Notes: generated by a model from the sequence alone, not told the origin. A stretch of DNA of 64,000 nucleotides from Nectonema munidae (GCA_030549495.1 JAUIRK010000819.1:486501-550500), one strand, 5' to 3'. Positions 1 to 12,289 are shown, numbered from the stretch's first letter. Numbers and translations: made by a program.

Positions 1-1990
1 GAAAGATTTAATCGAAGGAATTAAGTTCACAAACCCAGGTTCTATTGATTTATTTTATAGGACATTAAAACATTTTAAATCCCCAAGTGGTATTCGATTT
101 GTATTTCATTTATAAGATTATTTGGTTAAGAGATTAGGAAATAAATTTTAGGTTGTTTTTACATGGCGATAAGTAAATTTTAGCTTATTTATAAATGGCT
201 TAAAAAAATTGATTTTTTTTTCAAAAAATCTAATGTTTTTATTCCATCATAAGTTGCTTATTATCATTTTAATGAAGAGAATTTTTTTGTTCTATTAATT
301 GGTAGTTTTATTGCTTATTAGATCGATTGAGTAAAAATTAGTCTATTAGTTTGGTTTGACTAGATAATTATTTAAACTAGTTGCGTATATTTGTTTCTTT
401 AACAGTTAAAATGTGTTAATTAGGCAAGTCAAAAGTTGATGAAGAAGTAACGTTTCAAATTTTATGCTGTTTGCTAGTTAGTTACCGTCGTTTCTAAGTT
501 TATGGGAGATTTGATATTGAGTGATGCAAAATATTAATCAGAAAATAGTTAGGATCACGAACCATTATTAAAATTTCTAGTAGCTCACCAAAATTAGCTA
601 AATCTGGGTTCGACTTCACAGCAGCGCTAAATTTTTATCGATAAAAAACATCGATATTTTTTTACTTGTAAGAGCGGTTTCGTAGAGAAGTTAAAATAAA
701 AAAAATTAAAAATAAAGAAAAAGTATAAGAGGATTGTAGAGCAGAAATTTATTTGTATTGAACAAATTTAAAATTGTATCATTTGTCCTTTCCTTTTCTT
801 TTCACCTCCAATTTCAAAATGTTTACAACGCTTTATGGGCAACATTTTTTTTCTTTTGCACGCTGAACATTCCAGTTTTAAAACAATCTTTTTCGTTGTT
901 TTTGCCTACGAAAAATATATTGAAAAGATTATTATAGATATAGAAATATATATCGCTAAATAGCACTAATTTTTGAAATGCCTTTAAACCCATATGAGCA
1001 AAGGGGTAGAATCTGCTCAGCTAATTTTAAAAGCTTATTATCAAAAAATCGGAAACATAATAAATTTTCTAAATATAGGTTTTAAATGTTTTAATCCCCA
1101 GAAAATTTGTTTAGAATTTGGGTATAATTTTTAAGAGTATCTAAAAAGGTCTAAAGTACATGTTTTAACCTATAATCAATCATTGATCTACAAACGGAAA
1201 CCAAAGAAATTTGCTGTTTTCTTGTAGAATTTTTTTATAAAAAATTTATTTGTGTAAAGTAACATTTATAATAAAAAATAAAACATGCTTTCTTAGTGAA
1301 TTTTTATACACAAAAGGCATAGAAATAAGAGACATCTTAAAAAATAATGTATTTGACAGATGATTGATTGATAGCTTATAAAAATGATAATATAAATGAA
1401 AACATGAAGTTTAGGCAAGCGCGGTGTCTTGTTCCAGTTGTTATGTGTTGAATTTCCACATGATAATTTTCCATATTAGACTCTTAGTAACAACCTTTGC
1501 TTACTATTAAAATCTTTAAGAAATCTAAAAAAAGCAAAGAAACGATGAAAACTTTAAACTTCTTAAAAAGTTTCTTATTTATCTAAAACTTCAATCTAGG
1601 ATTTAATTTTAATTTTGCTTAATCAATTTCTTTTAGTTGCCAATATATAGTGAAAATGAAGATTCTCTTTTATTCGTCTAATTCTGACGAAATGAATGAA
1701 GACAATTTATAGTATTGACGGAAACCTAAAAAATTTTACGCACAACTTATCTTGCACAAATAAGATCTATACATTCTATTGGAGAGTTTCTCAATGAAGA
1801 AATTTATAGGTTTAAAGGCCAAGCTTTAAATCAATATTTAAAACGAAAATGAAAGAAAAAGAGATCTGGCATGGATTAAAGCTTAGCTTTCAATAACAAG
1901 AAGACAAAACAAGCATTAAGAGATGGCTTTTAAAAACAATGTTAGAGAAACTAATTCGATACATGCCAATTATCCTGATTTATACAACTC
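1..1990. other. AT-rich non-coding DNA, no gene seen
   Basis: No long open frame, splice-bounded exon, RNA gene or repeat end was recognised. Homopolymer A/T runs dominate. It may be intron or intergenic DNA. Confidence 0.5.
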
Positions 1991-1993
1991 AAC

Positions 1994-2031
1994 CAGGGGG
2001 GGGGGGCTGATTCCGGGTAAGAATTTTAACC
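1994..2031 (+). repeat. G-run repeat terminus, copy 1
   Basis: CAGG followed by a long G run, then CTGATTCCGGGTAAGAATTT. A diverged copy with the same order (CAGG, G run, CT, ATTCGGGCACTAATTTTT) lies at 6003-6046. The shared CAGGGG start is typical of DNA-transposon termini, but no partner inverted end or target duplication was found, so this is only a dispersed repeat of unknown class. Confidence 0.4.
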
Positions 2032-2529
2032 AAGATCCCAATTTTAAATTATTTTATTCTATTTCATAACTTTGTTATCAAAGAAAGGAGTTTTGTAAAA
2101 AAAGATCCTAACTGAACATCGAACAATGGCAAGTGTATACTCTGTGAAGGCTCGTTGACAACATATGTTTAAAGGTTCCTAAAAAGCGTGTTTGACTATT
2201 AAAAAAATGTTGCATAAGTTAAAAGCAATAAATGGGCTAATATAGCAGGATTCCAAAAGATAGGAAAGATGTTGAAGCAAAAGGTTAAGCAGGGGCGCAC
2301 ATCCGGGGAATCAAAAATATTTTACAAACGATGTGAGAGCTATATAATTATAATAATAATCCATTGTTTCAATATGCACACAATAACTAAGCAATGTTTA
2401 TCAAGTGTCTAAATGCGTCTTGTTGTATTTTTAAGCAAACACATGTTGATGATCCATCAGCTTTTTCTCATCCTCTTCTCTCACAGTGATTCTATTTCTC
2501 TTTCTGTCTCCTCTGTTTTCTCCACTAAA

Positions 2530-2655
2530 ACTCAATCACTCTAGCTCTCTTCTCTCATTCAAGCTCCCTCCTTTCACTCAAATACTCTTCTCTCGTTCAA
2601 TCTCTCTTCTCTTATTCAAGCTCTCCTACCTCATTCAGCTCTCTTCTCTCTAATT
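2530..2655 (+). repeat. CT-rich degenerate tandem repeat
   Basis: About six imperfect copies of a roughly 20-bp pyrimidine-rich unit close to CTCTCTTCTCTCATTCAAG, set in a wider CT-rich stretch starting near 2440. The strong strand asymmetry contrasts with the AT-rich surroundings. No coding frame or regulatory role is evident. Confidence 0.6.
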
Positions 2656-3457
2656 TGTATTTAGAGTTTTAATTTTATTTTATCTCATTAGAAACTAGTT
2701 TTTAGCGGAATATAAGTCCACTATTTTCAGAACCTTTTTTAGTGATACCAAAGTTCAGCTATTCAAATTAATCAGATTTTTGGTAAAAATTTAGTTCTAT
2801 TGTCAGCAGAACTAGCTTCATGTTTTGACTTTAATTGTTTGAAGTCAAACTGAAATTGTTTAATGTTTGAAGTTTTCATATTTTATTTTCGAATTTTTAT
2901 TTTTAACATAACTTAATACACCAAACATAATTTTTTAAGTCAAGAAATTTTTTTCAACAATAGGTATTTGGGAATTAATATTTTGACTAGTACATAATTA
3001 ATTAAATCATTTTTTTACGAAAATTTGTTGATTATAATAAAAATATAAAATAAAATGTTTCAGTTGTTAAAAATGTACTTTATCTATTTATGACAGCTGT
3101 CAAAATTTTATTTGTAGACAGAAATAGTCAAAAAACGCTTAAATCATTTTATGAAAAGTGTTAAACTACCATTTTTTGTATACTATGATTCCTTACAAAA
3201 TGTAAAAATACAAGCGGTACCAAAGCACTATACTAAATATCATATATTTAGCTACTTCAACGTTGGCGTTTGATGCTTATAAAAACTTGAAACATAAAAT
3301 AAAGTGCCGATAAATTCTCATCTCGTTTTAAAATAGTGAAAATTGTTTTATTAGTATATTTTCTCTCCTTTCTCTCTTATGTTAATTATGTAGAAAATTT
3401 TCCAATTTTGAGTAAAATGTAAGGAAATGATACCGTGGGTGTGTTTTCATTTACAAG

Positions 3458-3573
3458 GCACTGATGTACCGCTTATGTCAAACTATGAACAAATTGTTAT
3501 CGATGAGGAATCAAACCCAGAGGCTTCCGTGCTGAGTCCATCATCTCAACCAACCTACCATGCCACCCATAGA
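3458..3573 (+). CDS. Candidate coding exon of an unrecognised gene
   Basis: An open frame reads TDVPLMSNYEQIVIDEESN and continues to PSSQPTYHATHR. It is preceded by an AG acceptor (ttacaag) and followed by a GT donor (aga|gtatgc), giving a 116-bp exon entering in phase 1 and leaving in phase 0. Its base composition and mixed, acidic, Ser/Pro-rich peptide are unlike the AT-driven open frames around it, which is the main argument that it is real. An ATG at 3475 could start translation (MSNYEQ), making it a first coding exon. I do not recognise the protein. Its exit phase does not match the entry phase of the srGAP exon at 36063, so it would not join that exon directly. It could belong to the same gene through an unseen exon, to another gene, or be chance. 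Confidence 0.35.
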
Positions 3574-3659
3574 GTATGCTGTAGTGAATACGTCAAATTA
3601 GTTTTCAAAAAAGTTAGGTTATGCTGTAAATTTTTTTTAGTTTTTATTGAAGCTCTATA

Positions 3660-4440
3660 ACTTTTTCTGATACTTATTTTTCCTTAAAAGTTATTATAAA
3701 AAGCAAATCATTGCAAAAGGTTAAAAATTATTTTACTTTTTGTAGAAAGTCCAAGTAATAATATCTTAATTTATGGTTTGACTATTTTCTGTTGGGGCAA
3801 AATTATAGTTTGACTACTTTGTGTTTGCTTGCACCAATTTAACTTTTAAACTTGAGAAAAATGAAGTAATGCAATCTTAATTTATTGTTTGATTTTTGTT
3901 TACACAATTTTATCTTTATTTTATACCTTTTTTGAGAGTCTAACTTAAACTAAAAGGAATGATAAAATTCTAATAGTTTTCTAACTTTAGTTCTGTGTTA
4001 CATTTTTGATAGAAATTACCTCAGAAAAGTTAAGTTTTTATTTATTTATTTTTCAGAAAAAATGGAATAACTGATTAATGAATGGTTTTTTTTCATTTAA
4101 TAAAATTTTCCTTTTTTTTATTGTTAAATGATATCTTTACCAATTTTCTACATATAATTTGGAGACGGTGCGAATCTATGTGAAGGGAGAAAGTTTGTTT
4201 ATGCATGTTGCTGTTTACAAGTCCTCATTCATTGTTGATGTTTACCTTAATAGGGCGGCGGTTAAAGTTTACATCAAGTAATGAAACAAAATAGACAAGA
4301 GAGGAGTAGGAAATCAGAATTTTTTTTGTCCTTTTTGGAAGACACTTGAAAGTTCGCTCCTCCAAATAATTTCAAGGATGTGCGCACCTGGGTTTAAGAG
4401 ATGGAAGTTGTATAGAAATATTATAATATAAAAGAGAAAA
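3660..4440. other. AT-rich non-coding DNA
   Basis: Nothing recognised apart from T-rich runs. A motif at about 4375-4400 (GGATGTGCGCACCTGGG) resembles the CGCACATCCGGGG at 2291 read on the other strand and may be a transposon edge, unproven. Confidence 0.4.
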
Positions 4441-4444
4441 TATA

Positions 4445-4615
4445 TGTGAAAAAGAAAATGACGAATATGAGATTGTGAAGAGCATAAATTATTTGGGAGA
4501 TACGGTGGAAGAGGACGCCTCGTGTGAAATAACAATAATTGGAAGAATTAGAATAAAGAAAAATTACTTGTGTAATAAAATGCCAAATAAAACAAGAGTG
4601 TCAGATGAGATTTAA
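4445..4615 (+). mobile_element. LINE reverse-transcriptase C-terminal fragment
   Basis: A 57-codon frame reads EYEIVKSINYLGDTVEEDAS and then CEITIIGRIRIKK...CNKMPNKTRV. This matches the region just after the LINE RT catalytic core, where many elements read FKYLGS...DGG...EI..RI..G...W......LCDKKMP. Only this short piece is recognisable; no ends or duplications were seen. It is probably the same broad family as the minus-strand fragment at 34725-35205, which carries the preceding RT segment. It is a dead fragment. Confidence 0.6.
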
Positions 4616-5040
4616 AAAAGTGAAGACCAAGAAGTAACATCTTATAAATTTGTTTGGGAAAAAATACATTTAAAACATGGGAGCACATCCGAGGAAACTA
4701 AGTCAGGGGTCGGCAAAATGGTCGATAACTTACCAAATTGTGCTATGCTTTTTTTACTTTTAAAACATGGATTAGGACATTATATAGTATAGGATATATA
4801 AAACATTTTTTGTTTTTATTTTTTTCTTAATTGTTGGACATTGATTAATGTTTTTATGAAAAATTTCTTTGGGGTGAGGGTGTATGTGAAGACAAATGTC
4901 GTATGAAAGGGTCGACGGATACAAAAACTTGACGATCCCTATACTAAGTAAAAATATCATTTTATTTAATGGACATTTAAAACTCTTAAAAATAAAGTTT
5001 CAAAACATGACTAAAATTTCAAACACAAAAAATGATTACT

Positions 5041-5197
5041 TTAACCCTTTGAGGATTAGTGTGACACCAAGAAATAATAATCGTCTGCTTAAAACATATA
5101 AAAATGAATCGAAAACGAAAACAGAATCGCCTGCTTTAAATATATAAAATTCGATTAAAAAAGAAATCCGTCAATTAGTCTTGAAAATTTTGGTTAA
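5041..5197 (+). mobile_element. TTAA-flanked MITE (piggyBac-type), diverged copy
   Basis: Begins TTAACCCTTTGAGG and ends ...GGTTAA. A small inverted repeat GTGTGACAC starts 15 nt inside the left TTAA, and the interior carries TCGTCTGC and CGCCTGCTT, matching the interior of the copies at 54298-54614 and 56299-56428. The right end is degenerate. TTAA duplication is diagnostic of piggyBac-type transposition. It has no coding capacity. Confidence 0.5.
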
Positions 5198-8100
5198 CAT
5201 TCAAATTAAACCATTAAAAGAGCAAATTAAAGTTTAGCCTTTTTATATTAACAATACCAAAACTAAAAAAAGTAATAATTTAAGAAATATCAAGCTTTAA
5301 CAAATAAATTGAGTATAAATTTTTGACCATTAGCGTATTTTATGTGGGCAATTCTATAAGAAAAATTAAAATTAGGAATTTAAAAATTTTTAAATATCTA
5401 GCAACGCATTTATTGTAATTTTAATAAAAATTTACTTTTCTTCTTAAAATAGGCTTTTTTTGTCCACCAAAACCTCTTTGTTTCATGTCGTATCTTCTTT
5501 TTCCTTAAAAATATATTAACATAATCCATTGAATAATTATATTTAAAAGATAAATACCCAAAGCAGTCAAGGAATCTTTTCCTTTTTTATACTGAGTAAT
5601 TTTATGTAATGTATGCTTTTTACATTTTACACTATTACAATATGTTTTTCGGGATTTGGGAACATTTACCTAAATATAGACAAATTTTTAAATTATGATA
5701 TAAGTTAAAATTAGTAAATAAAAAATTTATATAAAAGTGCACATGAAATATCAAAATATTAAATTTTATGAACTCACCATTTTGACTATTGTTAATTTGG
5801 AAAAGTGAAAAATATATAATTTTAAAATATAAAAATTAAAACTTGTTCTTTTGATTAAAGTCTAAAATTTATTTAAAAATAAAAACATTTGAAAATTATT
5901 AACTATCTAAAAATTTTATTGTTAGATTTTTATATAGTCTATATTGAAACTATTATTTCGATGCAATCATTTCACACATTACCTGCGCTCAAAAATTTTA
6001 GGCAGGGGAGGGGGGGGGCTTTATTCGGGCACTAATTTTTAAACCATCAGATTAATCTGCTTCAAGGCGAAAAGAAAATATATGATGTATTTGTCAAGCT
6101 ATATCTATACAGATTAAATTTTCATAAAAGAAATTATCATGAATGCTAGATGTTTGTCATATTTTTTTAGGGTAAGGAAAATTTTTTTAGGGCAGCTCAA
6201 AAATTAGCTGGGGTCTTGGGAAATAGTCTCATTAAGCTCTGATTTCACATACATACAAGGCTTAATACATAGAAGGTAAAAAATAACCGTAAACCGGATT
6301 TTTATTTTATAAAGACTTGACTCAATAAAGAGCCATATGTGGCTCTCACAGCTCATTTGCCCACTGTTGACATATAAGAACAAAATTTAAGAAAAAAATA
6401 TAAAAAACATTAAACATAATCTTTGAAAAATGATTTGACTTTGTATAAAGTTAATTTTTCTTATGGGTCCTCCAGTACATCAGCAAGATTATCTAGAAGG
6501 CTTTGGTTAGATCCAAAGATCATACGTTATTAATTCTTTTATTGATGGAAGTGGCATAACAGAATTCTTTTTATCATTTTTACGTTCTATATATAATACA
6601 AACAAAATATAGATAGTTTATAAGAATACACATAGAAAATTGCAATATTTAGTGAACTAAATAAAAACTATTGTTAAGAAAGAAGCCTTATTTTGTCTTC
6701 TAATTTTATGTGTGAGCAGTAAACAATAATAATATATGAATTGTTATTTAAAAAACAATACAAAAATGGATATATAGTGGTTAAAGAGGAGAGTCTTAAT
6801 CATGTTTTTTAACATTACATTTTTGATTGTGACATGCTTATCAACTCTATCTAGTCATGAAAGAATATTCTTTTCTTTAATGCCTATATTCTATAGTGAC
6901 GTCGAAAAATGTGATATATATTAATTTAAAATAAATACAAATTTTTTTTATATAGTATATAATATCATAATAAGTAGAAATAAATGAGAAATATGTAAAT
7001 TAAAATTATTGGTAAATAAATGATCGGATCATTTTGCCCAAATACACTTGAAAATTTTTAAATCAGAATTTAAATACTCTATTTTAAAATATTGTTTTTA
7101 GATCGAATCATTTCATGATATTTAAAGTAAAAATCTCGAAATTTCAATAATACTAGAGTAAAAGTGCTTGAAAATTTATAATTTTTAAATCAATCTGAAA
7201 TTTTTCTTTTTCAAAAAAAATTTATTGAGATTAAATTTTTCTAAAAATTTCAAAGTGTGACGCATTATATAATTTTTTTAAGAATTTTTGTATCTTATGT
7301 AAAAGTATAAATAAAGAAATATTAAGAAAAAGTTGAAAATATGCAAATTAAATTTTAAGTAAATTGATAAACATTTTTAAAATAACTGTTGGTCAAACTT
7401 ATTCTGCTTGTAACCGCGTTTAATTCAAAAGACTATGAACTTAATACTACAATTGTAAATAAACGATAAATTTTATTTTACTTGAATAAAGCACAAGGAA
7501 TATATACACAATAATCTATATCTTGTTTGGTTTCAATCTGTTACTGGTGGAGTGGAAACAACTTTTCAATATTTGGCTTTAAAGCAAACGGAGAGGGAAG
7601 TAAATCGTCTGTTTTTATACGTCAAAAATATTTAGAGTCTTTGGGAGAAGATACATCACACAATTAAAATCTGACTAAACCATTTAACTTGTGGAAAAGA
7701 CGAGAATTGACAACAACATCTTTGCACAACAGTGGATAATTGTTATAAATGCCTTCATTCATCATCAGCATCAGGTATTCTCCACATTTAAGTTGCCCTG
7801 TTATTTTTTCAATAAAACTTTATTGTAGGTTTGTTATGAACACAATAAAGTGTAATATAACGATACAAGCAATTATATTCAATTTTCCCATTAGAATTCA
7901 CTGAACATTTGAAAAATAAGTTAACAATTATTAAATGTTTTTTTCAATTTTAATATGAAAAATTTTAGATGAAATTTTAGTAGTTGCCTGTAAACCATCC
8001 TATGTGGCTTAAGTATCTGTGGCGTATCAAACAACCTACAACCTATAAACTATAATTTTTTTAGTTTTATTTTTTTCTATACTTTAAAATTCACATTAAT

Positions 8101-8570
8101 TAAAAATTAAGTAAAAATTTATAGATGTTAACCAAAAACAAGATTGAATTTTAATCTTCGTTTTTTAATTAATTAATGGTTATAGGTTATCTGCCCTACT
8201 TTAAAAAGTGCAATTTATATATCTTCTAGTGTCATTATCTTAGAAATGATCAAACTAAGGAAGTATCTAACAATCAATATTCGGTTAAAATTTCCGTTGC
8301 GTGAAATATGTATTGATTCAAATATCCTTAAGTTGAAACATATTATTCAACAGTATACAGACTATCCTCAAACTTTTTAACTTAGTTTATCTCTCAAACT
8401 AAACAAAGATTATTCTACTGGAAGTAGACTTTATTTAAAGGAGTTATTTCAATTTTTACATAAATTTATCGCCTCTTGAATGCAATAATTTATTAAAGAT
8501 TGATTAGAAGTTAAAAAACATAATTCGAATTCCAAAATTTATATTTATATATCATTAATTGGAGATCTCT
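5198..8570. other. AT-rich non-coding DNA
   Basis: No gene recognised. Contains the G-run repeat at 6003-6046. A hAT-like terminus at about 6330-6351 (GAGCCATATGTGGCTCTCAC ... GCCCACTG) is also present, but no left partner or 8-bp duplication was found. The stretch next to 8570 may be decayed 5' sequence of the following LINE. Confidence 0.4.
6003..6046 (+). repeat. G-run repeat terminus, copy 2
   Basis: Diverged copy of the sequence at 1994-2031: CAGGGGA, G run, CTTTATTCGGGCACTAATTT. Class unknown. Confidence 0.4.
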
Positions 8571-8572
8571 TT

Positions 8573-10320
8573 GTGTTTCTTATGATTTTTTACTGCATTA
8601 TTAGTAATGCTCTCTATAAAAATAATTTTTTCTATTTAAAGTATTTTATCCTTCAACTACAATACAAAATCACTCCTAACACAACAAAAATCAAAAAAAT
8701 TTTCAAAAAACATTTTATCTACCTATATAAATTCTATATAAAGAAAAAAGGGAAAAAAGAAAAGAATAACAAGTACAGCAAAAACCTTGAATATAATGGC
8801 AATAAATTTTCAATTTTTCACCTGAATGTACGTAGCCTTACTAATAAAATTGATGAAATCAACAAACTTATTTTAGACACTAATGCTTCAATTTTCACCT
8901 TATCAGAATCCTGGCTCTCTAAAACTGATGCTCTAACATATCCTAACAACTACAACACATACGGTAAAGGCAGAACACGAGGCCAAGGAGGAGGGGTAAT
9001 TTGTTTTTTGAAAAAAAATATTTCATTCCTAGAAATCGAATCAGATATGGAAGAATCACTCTTTTTGAAAATTATCACACAAAAACTTACGTTTTTACTC
9101 TTAATTTGCAATCGCTCTCCCGACAAAACTCAATATTTCCAGCTCCTTCACCAAAATCTCTCAAAGTTAAATTACAACAATATATTCATAATTGGTGATC
9201 TAAATTATAAGTCTGCACTAGTTAACTCTGAATGATCACACTATTTTCAATTGAAAGGCACATTCAACCTTAAACAAATGATTCCTTGTAACACTTATTT
9301 CAACATTAGGTATCATTCACAATTCACGTCAACACAGAATGGGAGGGAGGAGGGAGGCTTCATGTTGACAAAAGGTGGACAGAGAGGGAGGGTAGAGGGG
9401 GGTTTGAAAAAGTTGACATCAACATTATATATAGATTTCTCTTTTTCTCAGATCTGTAGATTTCACAGTATCTTCTGCAAATCATAAAATGTAACATTTG
9501 CGAGTGTTGTAAACCAATTCTTACAAATTATGATACGTTTTTCTCTGACAAGTAATTAAATTCTGCTTCTTTTATTGAAGATATATATTTACAAACATAA
9601 ATATATTTATATATTTTATCTATACCTTGGCAAAGCTTCGGAAGCATTGCATATGCAAAGAAGCGAGAGCGAACTATATAGTATTTAAAGTTAAAAAATT
9701 TAAATGGGCTGAATATTTTTGATAGAATTGACCAAATATTTCCTACAAAATAAAAATTAAAATAAAAGTGGGAGGAGGGGGCGGGGTTAGAGTGAAGTTA
9801 ACAATATGGGGGGGGTGGGGGGGAGGAGGGGCAAAATTTGACAAAAAATGGTTGACGTAAATTGTGAACGACCCTTTAACTACAAATTAAAACTGGACAT
9901 AATACTGACCAATATGACGAATCTCATCAGCGACACCAAAGTCATTCAATACCCCATTTCCAACCACTCAATTGTATTCCCATCGCTGAAAATCTCCACG
10001 GGCAACCGGAAAATATATTACCAAAAAAGAAACTTCAAATACTACTCTACACTTTCTCTGATTCAAAAATTATCACAGCAAAAATGCATGAAACACCCTA
10101 TTTCACTTTTACATCATTCGACGACATCTCCAATTTAATATTCACAACCTTCGAAGAACACTGTCCTTTGCAATCCTTCTCATGCACTCAGAAAGATCCA
10201 CCATGGTTTAACGCAAAAGTCAAATCCATAATCACTCAGCGCAACAAACTCTTCGAAAAGTTCAATATTTCAAAACAACTCTATGATTACAAAAAGTTAA
10301 AAAAAAAACCAGGAACTATA
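8573..10320 (+). mobile_element. LINE fragment: AP endonuclease domain, split by a MITE
   Basis: From about 8810 the frame reads FSIFHLNVRSLTNKIDEINK, then SIFTLSESWL, GGGVICFLKK and FIIGDLN. This is the start and middle of a LINE apurinic-like endonuclease (N-rich start, E of SES, GDxN). The frame is closed by a stop near 9233, and homology continues to about 9300 (FNLKQMIPCNT). After the inserted MITE (9309-9874) the same domain resumes (LKLDIILTNM, with SNHSIVF in place of the usual SDH motif) and runs into PWFNAKVKSIITQRNKLF, the linker before the reverse transcriptase. No RT is present: the sequence passes straight into a tandem array at 10321. The style resembles CR1/L2-group elements, but the clade is uncertain. 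It is a dead, 3'-truncated copy. Confidence 0.75.
9309..9874 (+). mobile_element. MITE with G-rich subterminal blocks inserted in the LINE
   Basis: Terminal inverted repeats GGTATCATTCACAATTCACG...TCAAC at the left and, reverse-complemented from the right, GGGTCGTTCACAATTTACG...TCAAC. Just inside each end is a block of G runs (GGGAGGGAGGAGGGAGG at about 9340, and GGGGGGGTGGGGGGG near 9810-9835). It interrupts the endonuclease reading frame, so it is younger than that LINE. The duplication at the target is short and not certain (TTA or TA). Similar termini occur widely in arthropod genomes to my recollection; superfamily not assigned. A related solo end lies at 15266. Confidence 0.7.
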
Positions 10321-11240
10321 TAAAGTTTTTTACACATGTCTGTCTACCCATTTTCAAATATGCTGAATTCAGTGGTGATATTCATTTTTTATGAAAATCA
10401 ATCAAACCTGTCAAAAAATAGATCTAAATGTGACAGCTCATCTCAAAAAGAAACTTTTTATCTAAATAATTATATAAAGTTTTTTACACATGTATACCCA
10501 TTTTCAAATATGCTGAATTTATGAAAATCAATCAAACCAGTCAAAAAATTGATCTAAATATGAAAATTCATCTCAAAAAGAAACTTTTTATCTAAATAAT
10601 TATATAAAATTTTTTACACATGTATACCCATTTTCAAATATGCTGAATTCAGTGGTGATTCATTTTTTATGAAAATCATTCAAACTATCAAAAAAGTGAT
10701 TTACATATGACAGCTCATCTCAAAAAAGAAACTTTTTATCTAAATAATTATATAATGTTTTTTACAGATATACACCCATTTTCAAGCATGCTGAATTCAG
10801 CGGTGATATCCATTTTTTTTTATAAAAATCAATTAAAGTTATCAAAGCATTGATTTATATATGACAGCTCATCTTAAAAAGAAACTTTTTATCTAAGTAA
10901 GAATATAAATTTTTTTACACATATATACCCATTTTTAAGCATGCGTAATTCAGTGGTGATATTCATTTTTTTATGAAAATCAATCAAAACTGTCAAAAAA
11001 TTGATTTATCCCAAAAAGAAAGGATCAGGCACGGTTTTTTGAATTAAAGAATTACGTTTAATAAAAAGTATAGGGAGATGATGAAGTTTACCGTGTATGG
11101 CATTTTACACACATATACCCATTTTCAAGTAGGCTGTGTTTACTGGTTATATTCTTTTTTTTTTTTATAAATATTAGTCAACCCTGACACAATAATTTAA
11201 ATATGACAGCCCATGTCAAAATTAAAATTTTTATTTTTAC
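10321..11240 (+). repeat. Tandem array of a ~150-bp unit, about six copies
   Basis: Successive units begin near 10321, 10475, 10605, 10753, 10906 and 11095 with TAAAGTTTTTTACACATGT or a variant, followed by ACCCATTTTCAAATATGCTG, GTGACAGCTCATCTC and AAACTTTTTATCTAAATAA. Unit lengths vary from about 130 to 190 bp. The fifth unit holds about 40 bp of extra sequence (near 11025-11085). Divergence rises toward the right, so the leftmost units are the youngest or best homogenised. The array abuts the LINE fragment without a gap. Confidence 0.85.
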
Positions 11241-11289
11241 TAACCGGTCCATGTGTTTGTCTCTCGCTTCGCTCGAGACGTAGGATTCT

Positions 11290-12285
11290 GGGTCCCCGTC
11301 ATTCTAGGACGTGTGAAAGATCATTGCTACTGTGATTCTAGGACGCGTGAAAAATCATTGGTACTGTGATTCTATGATGTATGAAAGATCATTGGTACAG
11401 TGATTCTAGGACGTGTGAAAGATCATTGGTACAGTGATTCTAGGACGTGTGAAAGATCATTGGTACTGTGATTCTAGGACGTGTGAAAGATCATTGGTAC
11501 TGTGATTCTAGGACGTGTGAAAGATCATTGGTACAGTGATTCTAGGACGTGTGAAAGATCATTGGTACAGTGATTCTAGGACGTGTGAAAGATCATTGGT
11601 ACTGTGATTCTAGGACGTGTGAAAGATCATTGGTACAGTGATTCTAGGACGTGTGAAAGATCATTGGTACTGTGATTCTAGGACTAGTTAAAGATCATTG
11701 GTACCGCGTGATCCTAGGTCCTGTGAAAGATCATTGGTACTGTGATTCATAGGTCCAGTTAAAGATCATTGGTACACCCGTGATTCTATGTCCTGTAAAA
11801 GATCATTGGTACTGTGATTAATAGGTCCAGTTAATTCTAGGTCCAGTTAAAGATCATTGGTACCGCGTGATTCTAGGTCCAGTTAAAGATCATTGGTACC
11901 GCGTGATCCTAGATCCTGTGAAAGATCATTGGTACTGTGATTCATAGGTCCAGTTAAAGATCATTGGTACCCCCGTGATCCTGGATCCAGTTAAAGATCA
12001 TTGGTACTGTGATTCATAGGTCCAGTTAAAGATCATTGGTACACCCGTGATTCGTGGTCCAGTTAAAGATCATTGGTACTGCGTTATTCTAGGTCTTGTG
12101 AAAGATCATTGGTACTGAGATTCTAGGTCCTGTAAAAGATCCTTAGTACCCTCGTGATTCTTCCAGGTCCTGTAAAAGATCCTTGGAACCCCCATGATTC
12201 TAGGTCTAGTTAAAGATCATTGGTACCCCTAATAATCATTAAATCATCCACAAAGATCATTGGTACCACACTAATACTAATCATT
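11290..12285 (+). repeat. 34-bp minisatellite, about 27 units
   Basis: The core unit is 34 bp, AGTGATTCTAGGACGTGTGA followed by AAGATCATTGGTAC, nearly perfect from about 11310 to 11690. Toward the right the units change to variants of 32-38 bp (GTCCAGTTAAAGATCATTGG, ACCGCGTGATCCTAGGTCC, ACCCCCGTGATC). The constant part is AAAGATCATTGGTAC. The homogeneous left half and diverged right half show directional spread of a recent variant. No spacers, so this is not CRISPR-like. Confidence 0.9.
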
Positions 12286-12289
12286 GATA

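Noticed and set aside
4687-6351. One hAT element from CAGGGGTCGGCAAA (4684) to GCCCACTG (6351)
   Set aside because: The ends match only loosely and the flanking octamers differ; probably unrelated termini.
11290-12285. CRISPR-like regular repeat
   Set aside because: The units are contiguous 34-bp repeats without unique spacers, in eukaryotic DNA.
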